Origin: Pseudoflavonifractor sp. 524-17
Lineage (GTDB): Bacteria > Bacillota > Clostridia > Oscillospirales > Oscillospiraceae
Direction: 5' to 3'
Length of the DNA stretch: 64,000 bases
NCBI RefSeq assembly: GCF_009935845.1
Contig: NZ_QWEK01000019.1
Coordinates: forward strand, 1 to 64,000
In this document: positions 61,020 through 64,000 of the stretch, in pieces
Numbering within the stretch: position 1 is the first letter of the stretch
Layout of the letters: each line of letters begins with the position of its first letter
Made by a program: the position numbers and the translations under genes
Notes under the pieces: model-generated
What the model saw: the letters and a program-made list of their open reading frames with translations, nothing else
Databases searched by the model: none
What the model was told of the DNA's origin: nothing

Positions 61020-62569
61020 CAGCCCTCGCCTCCCTTCCGGAAATAGGAGGCTCCGCGTGTAATGCCGAAGCGGTTGGAATCGTTGGGCTTGTCCTGCGGG
61101 GCTGCTTTCGCGGGCCGGTCCTGGCCGTTTTTCAAGAGGCTGCTAATGTTGCGGACAGAGGGCGCTGCGCTGTACGCAAGGATCCGCCCACAGGCGTTTT
61201 CCAGACGCTCTCTGCCATAGCGCTCTCCCAGCTTTGTCAGGCTGGCACAGGCTTTGTAGCCCTGCTCCGGGGCTGTCCCGGAGGTCAGGAAGTGTTGGAT
61301 CACCTTCTCCGTCATGGGTCCCACAGACATGGCCCAGCGGCTGAAATCGCCGGCGTTATATGTCAGATACTTCTGGTGCGCCAGCGGCATATGCTCCAGC
61401 TTTACCAGCGGCTCGCGCTGGATCGTCTGCAAGCGGCGGTGGCTGGCGACACGACTGCCATGGTAGAATACCTCCACCGCAGTCTTTGTCACACGAATAT
61501 CCACTTTTTCGCCAATCAGGTTGTACGGCACAGAGTACTTGTTCCTGCCGTCAGATACCAGATAATCGTTGGGGACCTTGGCAACGGACCAGACAGCCGC
61601 TTCAAAGGGCACAGCAGGCAATGGCAGCATGTACGGTTTCTCTTCCTCCAGCCAGGCGCTGCGGCGTGTGCCCGCCATCCGCTGGAACGGGCGGTTGTTC
61701 AGTTCCTCCAGCTTTTCCGCTATGGCCTCGTTCATCTCGCGGATGGAGAAGAACTTCCGCTCACGCAGCGCCGCAATGATCCATGTCTGGGCAAAACGCA
61801 CAGATGCTTCCGCTGCGCTCTTGTCCTGGGGCTTGCGGACGCGAGCCGGAACGATTGCCGTGCCGTAGTATTCGGCCAGCTCCTGGTAGCTGCGGTTGAG
61901 CACAGTCTCGTATCGGGTGTTAGCCGTAGTGGCTGTCTTGCAGTTGTCCGGAATCAGCAGCCGTGTCACGCCGCCAAAATACTGGAAGGCATGGACGTGG
62001 CAGGACAGCCAGTTCTCTGTCTTCATGTCCTCACAGACCTCCGCATAGGTGTAGCAGCTGCACGGCAGCACGGCCATGAACAAGTACGCCGGGCTCTGTT
62101 TACCGGTTACCAGATCATATACCGGAAGGGTATCGCCCGCCCAGTCCACCTGCATGGCGTCTCCCGGCTTGTGCTGGATGCGCATGGTGGCCTTCGTCAC
62201 CCGCGCCCACCTCCGGTACTTGTCCCCAAACTGCGTGCTCATGTACGGCGTTTCCCCAGCCTCATGGCACTTCCGGCAGTATTCCTCCCACAAAAGCGCC
62301 ATGGTCACCCCAGGCTTCGCCAGCTCCCGGTGAATGTACGGATAGTCCGGCTCCACATACCGGCACCCGCTCTTATACTTACCAGGGAACAGAATCTCCT
62401 CCAGCTCTGCGTTGGTGATGTCATCATCCAGCGGCCACGCGATTTGCTTCTCCTTTGCTGCTTGCAGAACGCTGCGGACGGTGTGCCGCGAACAATGTAC
62501 CGTTGATTCGATTGTTCGTTGGCTGTGGTTGAGGCTATCCAGTCTCAAGATCTCCAGATAGTTTGGCAT
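61019..62569 (-). CDS. istA: IS21 transposase IstA
   Basis: 516 residues: an N-terminal helix-turn-helix (SQRTIESTVHCSRHTVRSVL), then a DDE integrase core with MQVDWAGDTLPVYD, IPDNCKTA, and the glutamate in DKSAAEASVRF, then a Mu-type C-terminal beta domain. The ATG at 62569 is 7 bp from GGAGG. Confidence 0.94.
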   Translation of the reverse strand: MPNYLEILRLDSLNHSQRTIESTVHCSRHTVRSVLQAAKEKQIAWPLDDDITNAELEEILFPGKYKSGCRYVEPDYPYIHRELAKPGVTMALLWEEYCRKCHEAGETPYMSTQFGDKYRRWARVTKATMRIQHKPGDAMQVDWAGDTLPVYDLVTGKQSPAYLFMAVLPCSCYTYAEVCEDMKTENWLSCHVHAFQYFGGVTRLLIPDNCKTATTANTRYETVLNRSYQELAEYYGTAIVPARVRKPQDKSAAEASVRFAQTWIIAALRERKFFSIREMNEAIAEKLEELNNRPFQRMAGTRRSAWLEEEKPYMLPLPAVPFEAAVWSVAKVPNDYLVSDGRNKYSVPYNLIGEKVDIRVTKTAVEVFYHGSRVASHRRLQTIQREPLVKLEHMPLAHQKYLTYNAGDFSRWAMSVGPMTEKVIQHFLTSGTAPEQGYKACASLTKLGERYGRERLENACGRILAYSAAPSVRNISSLLKNGQDRPAKAAPQDKPNDSNRFGITRGASYFRKGGEG

Positions 62570-62646
62570 GGTGGGACCTCCAATTGATATAGTCACAGTT
62601 TCCTGTGCTACGCCAATTATACAGGTCCCTTTCTTTACTTTCGTGG

Positions 62647-62716
62647 AGTGGGGCTCCCTTCCGGCAGGGTGGGGCTAAAATTCCGTGCAGATGGAGCTGC
62701 TGGTCCGGTGTATGCA
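62647..62716. repeat. Right terminal inverted repeat of the IS21-family element
   Basis: On the minus strand begins TGCATACACCGGACC; matches the left repeat in inverted orientation. The 5-bp duplication ATCCA follows at 62717-62721. Confidence 0.85.
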
Positions 62717-62842
62717 ATCCACCAGGCCCACGATCAATCACATCACCCAGAACATAGAGGGTGTCGTTCTTCCCGAAGCTGATGGCTTTTAATAGTTCCC
62801 GATATTTTTCATAGCAGCCGTGAATGTCAGATACGGCGTAGG

Positions 62843-63022
62843 TCATCGCCTGCCCCCTTCCACAGATGTAGTGTGGGCTTGCTGCTGGAAATGCTCATAG
62901 GTCTGGTAGCTGTTCCCCTTACACTGAGGGCAGGGATTGACTGTCGTATGCACAAGCCCCAGCTTGTACGGACACTTAGAACAGGGAGCCTTTATCTGCC
63001 GGATCAGCTTCTTCACCTTCAT
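62843..63022 (-). CDS. Small cysteine-motif protein
   Basis: 59 residues with CSKCPYKLG and CPQCKG, a likely zinc ribbon, after a basic start (MKVKKLIRQIK). AGGAGG lies 8 bp ahead. Overlaps the metallophosphoesterase start by 4 bp and the preceding gene's end by 47 bp. Role unknown. Confidence 0.6.
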   Translation of the reverse strand: MKVKKLIRQIKAPCSKCPYKLGLVHTTVNPCPQCKGNSYQTYEHFQQQAHTTSVEGGRR

Positions 63023-63347
63023 CCGTACCGCCTCCTGTGGAATGAGAATGGATGCTTTCGTCCAATACCTGCTGCGCGATGGCATTGACATCCGGAAACT
63101 TCCCGCCGTTGATCTTTGCCGCTTGGGAAAGGGCCGTAACCTCCATAACCAGTCCGTGGGTAGACGCTGCCAGACCTCGGGTAGCTCTTTTGAGATTATC
63201 CAGAGCCTCCTTTGCAGACTGTGGCTGATCTGCGCTGGGTGGCCCGATCAGTGTACTCCTGCCCTTGGTCGGGGTTCCTCTTCGGAAGGACAGCGCCACG
63301 CTGTGCCTGTTGATGGTGAATGCCAGTTCTGTGACTTTTTTCTTCAT
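62976..63347 (-). CDS. Hypothetical element protein
   Basis: 123 residues from an ATG with AAAGGA 10 bp ahead: MKKKVTELAFTINRHSVALS, a middle SADQPQSAKEALDNLKRAT helix and an acidic tail. Unrecognised. Its 3' end overlaps the next gene, in another frame. Confidence 0.5.
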   Translation of the reverse strand: MKKKVTELAFTINRHSVALSFRRGTPTKGRSTLIGPPSADQPQSAKEALDNLKRATRGLAASTHGLVMEVTALSQAAKINGGKFPDVNAIAQQVLDESIHSHSTGGGTDEGEEADPADKGSLF

Positions 63348-63693
63348 GATGGGATATTCCTTTCCTGATTTTAATTTGAAATGCGCTATACGGTCAAACA
63401 AAAAAGATCCCTGCGCCACAACTGGCACAGAGAGCCCTTCTGTTCATTTTCAGAATATATATTTACGCCTATGGCTCATGCGGCTTCGCTCCGCTGCAGC
63501 CTTGATGCAATACCAATAAGCAGAAACCGTTTAGAGCTCTGCCATGATGTTCAGCAGCGCCTGGTAACTGTCCACCTCATGATATAATATCCGCAGTGGA
63601 GAGCTGGCTGAACAGCCTTTTCGCACAATCGATCTTTGCTTTTTCTATGGATTTTATTTTAAAACAAACAAATTCTTTTGAACATTTCGTGCT
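63348..63693. other. Stretch without a clear gene
   Basis: 346 bp. On the minus strand a short frame ending at 63531 reads HEVDSYQALLNIMAEL before TAA, possibly the last codons of a degraded gene. Otherwise I see no gene; the part from about 63590 becomes AT-rich. Confidence 0.35.
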
Positions 63694-64000
63694 TTACAAG
63701 GATTCTCTTCCCAAAGCTAATGCAGACTCAGCCTCGGACCGATTTGTTCCGCTAGCATAATCACGAACAAGTTTTTGAATGTCTTTTTCAGTCATTACTG
63801 TTGAATCGGCCAAAAAGACTAAGAGGTATCTTATCGTAGTTTTAGATGCCTTACTGATTATCTTTGATCCATCCCAAACTAATCCCAGCCATGGCGCTTT
63901 CCCTATATCTAGATCAACGGTGTTGAGAGATATAAATGCATTATCATATGTAGTATCCCCTCCACGATCTTGCAGCCAAAAGGCTGCCTCGAAATACTCC
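63694..64000 (-). CDS. Partial gene at the window edge, hypothetical
   Basis: C-terminal ~101 codons of a leftward gene whose start is beyond the window. It reads EYFEAAFWLQDRGGDTTYDN and later VWDGSKIISKASKTTIRY and ends GRESL. Lower G+C than neighbouring genes. It may begin a new cargo segment; no family recognised. Confidence 0.55.
   Translation of the reverse strand, partial: EYFEAAFWLQDRGGDTTYDNAFISLNTVDLDIGKAPWLGLVWDGSKIISKASKTTIRYLLVFLADSTVMTEKDIQKLVRDYASGTNRSEAESALALGRESL

Larger units (their letters stand above)
59910..62716 (-). mobile_element. IS21-family insertion sequence with 70-bp inverted repeats
   Basis: 2807 bp carrying istA, istB and a third small ORF. Terminal repeats 59910-59979 and 62647-62716 align over 70 bp with about 10 mismatches; both contain TAGCCCCACCCTGCCGG. 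A 5-bp target duplication ATCCA flanks it (59905-59909 and 62717-62721). Intact genes and duplication suggest a recent insertion. Confidence 0.88.
59342..62846 (-). pseudogene. Metallophosphoesterase gene interrupted by an IS21-family element
   Basis: Ser/Thr-phosphatase-like calcineurin-fold enzyme split in two. The start (62846) reads MTYAVSDIHGCYEKYRELL and GDVIDRGPGG with the DxH and GDxxDRG metal motifs. The rest (59909-59342) reads FQILLDMAQRPNVINLMGNHE (GNHE motif), LLLHGGLDN and VFGHTP. Excising 59910-62716 plus one 5-bp repeat rejoins GGG CCT GGT GGA TTT CAA in frame. The upstream overlap (62843-62846) ties it to a small cysteine-motif gene. Inactive in its present form. Confidence 0.85.
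52242..64000. mobile_element. Element 2: second serine-recombinase element, right end outside the window
   Basis: Starts where cotJC similarity stops. All genes run leftward: Fic, large serine recombinase, a 51-residue protein, decaying small genes, DUF3846, a cysteine-cluster protein, YqaJ recombinase, DUF932, a metallophosphoesterase broken by IS21, and hypothetical genes. The mix is typical of prophage-like or conjugative Clostridia elements. No structural phage genes or transfer genes are in view, so its type is open. Confidence 0.6.

Overview
The window looks like a chromosomal segment of a G+C-rich, spore-forming anaerobic Clostridia member, probably Oscillospiraceae (inference). Support: sporulation genes (spoIVA, a SPOCS/LysM spore protein, cotJ), the Firmicutes priA-def-fmt-rsmB-rlmN-PP2C-PASTA kinase-rsgA-thiN block, remA, cdaA-cdaR, and an oxygen-detoxifying flavodiiron enzyme. 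I see no rRNA, tRNA or CRISPR array.

Region 1 (1-13.6 kb), central metabolism: class II aldolase, a PPi-type and an ATP-type phosphofructokinase, purB, an SDR reductase, a PLP aminotransferase, an ECF S component beside coaX, and leuCDB divergent from a Crp/Fnr-type regulator. Region 2 (13.7-21.5 kb): a six-domain flavodiiron/rubredoxin/FAD-reductase fusion, a secreted nuclease-like lipoprotein, spoIVA with a sigma-E-like promoter, and a SPOCS/LysM spore protein. Region 3 (21.6-40.7 kb): mostly leftward housekeeping genes for translation, rRNA modification, Ser/Thr signalling, replication restart, nucleotide synthesis and c-di-AMP.

Region 4 (41.1-52.3 kb) is the most interesting. A fused cotJA-cotJB gene is followed by cotJC, which is cut by a 10.1-kb integrative mobilizable-type element (about 41975-52118). 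The element carries a low-GC cassette (MATE exporter plus cytidylate-kinase-like protein) behind a promoter and terminator leader, three sigma-like regulators, a MobA/MobL relaxase, RepA_N- and DnaC-like replication genes and a large serine recombinase. Removing it between two GA dinucleotides restores cotJC in frame with the family-consensus junction. This resembles skin-type intervening elements of sporulation genes.

Region 5 (52.24 kb to the end) appears to be a second serine-recombinase element that replaces the last codons of the same cotJC gene. It carries Fic, a second large serine recombinase, YqaJ recombinase, a cysteine-cluster phage-type protein, DUF932 and several decaying genes. 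An IS21-family element (59910-62716, 5-bp target duplication) interrupts a metallophosphoesterase gene. The second element's right end is not in the window.
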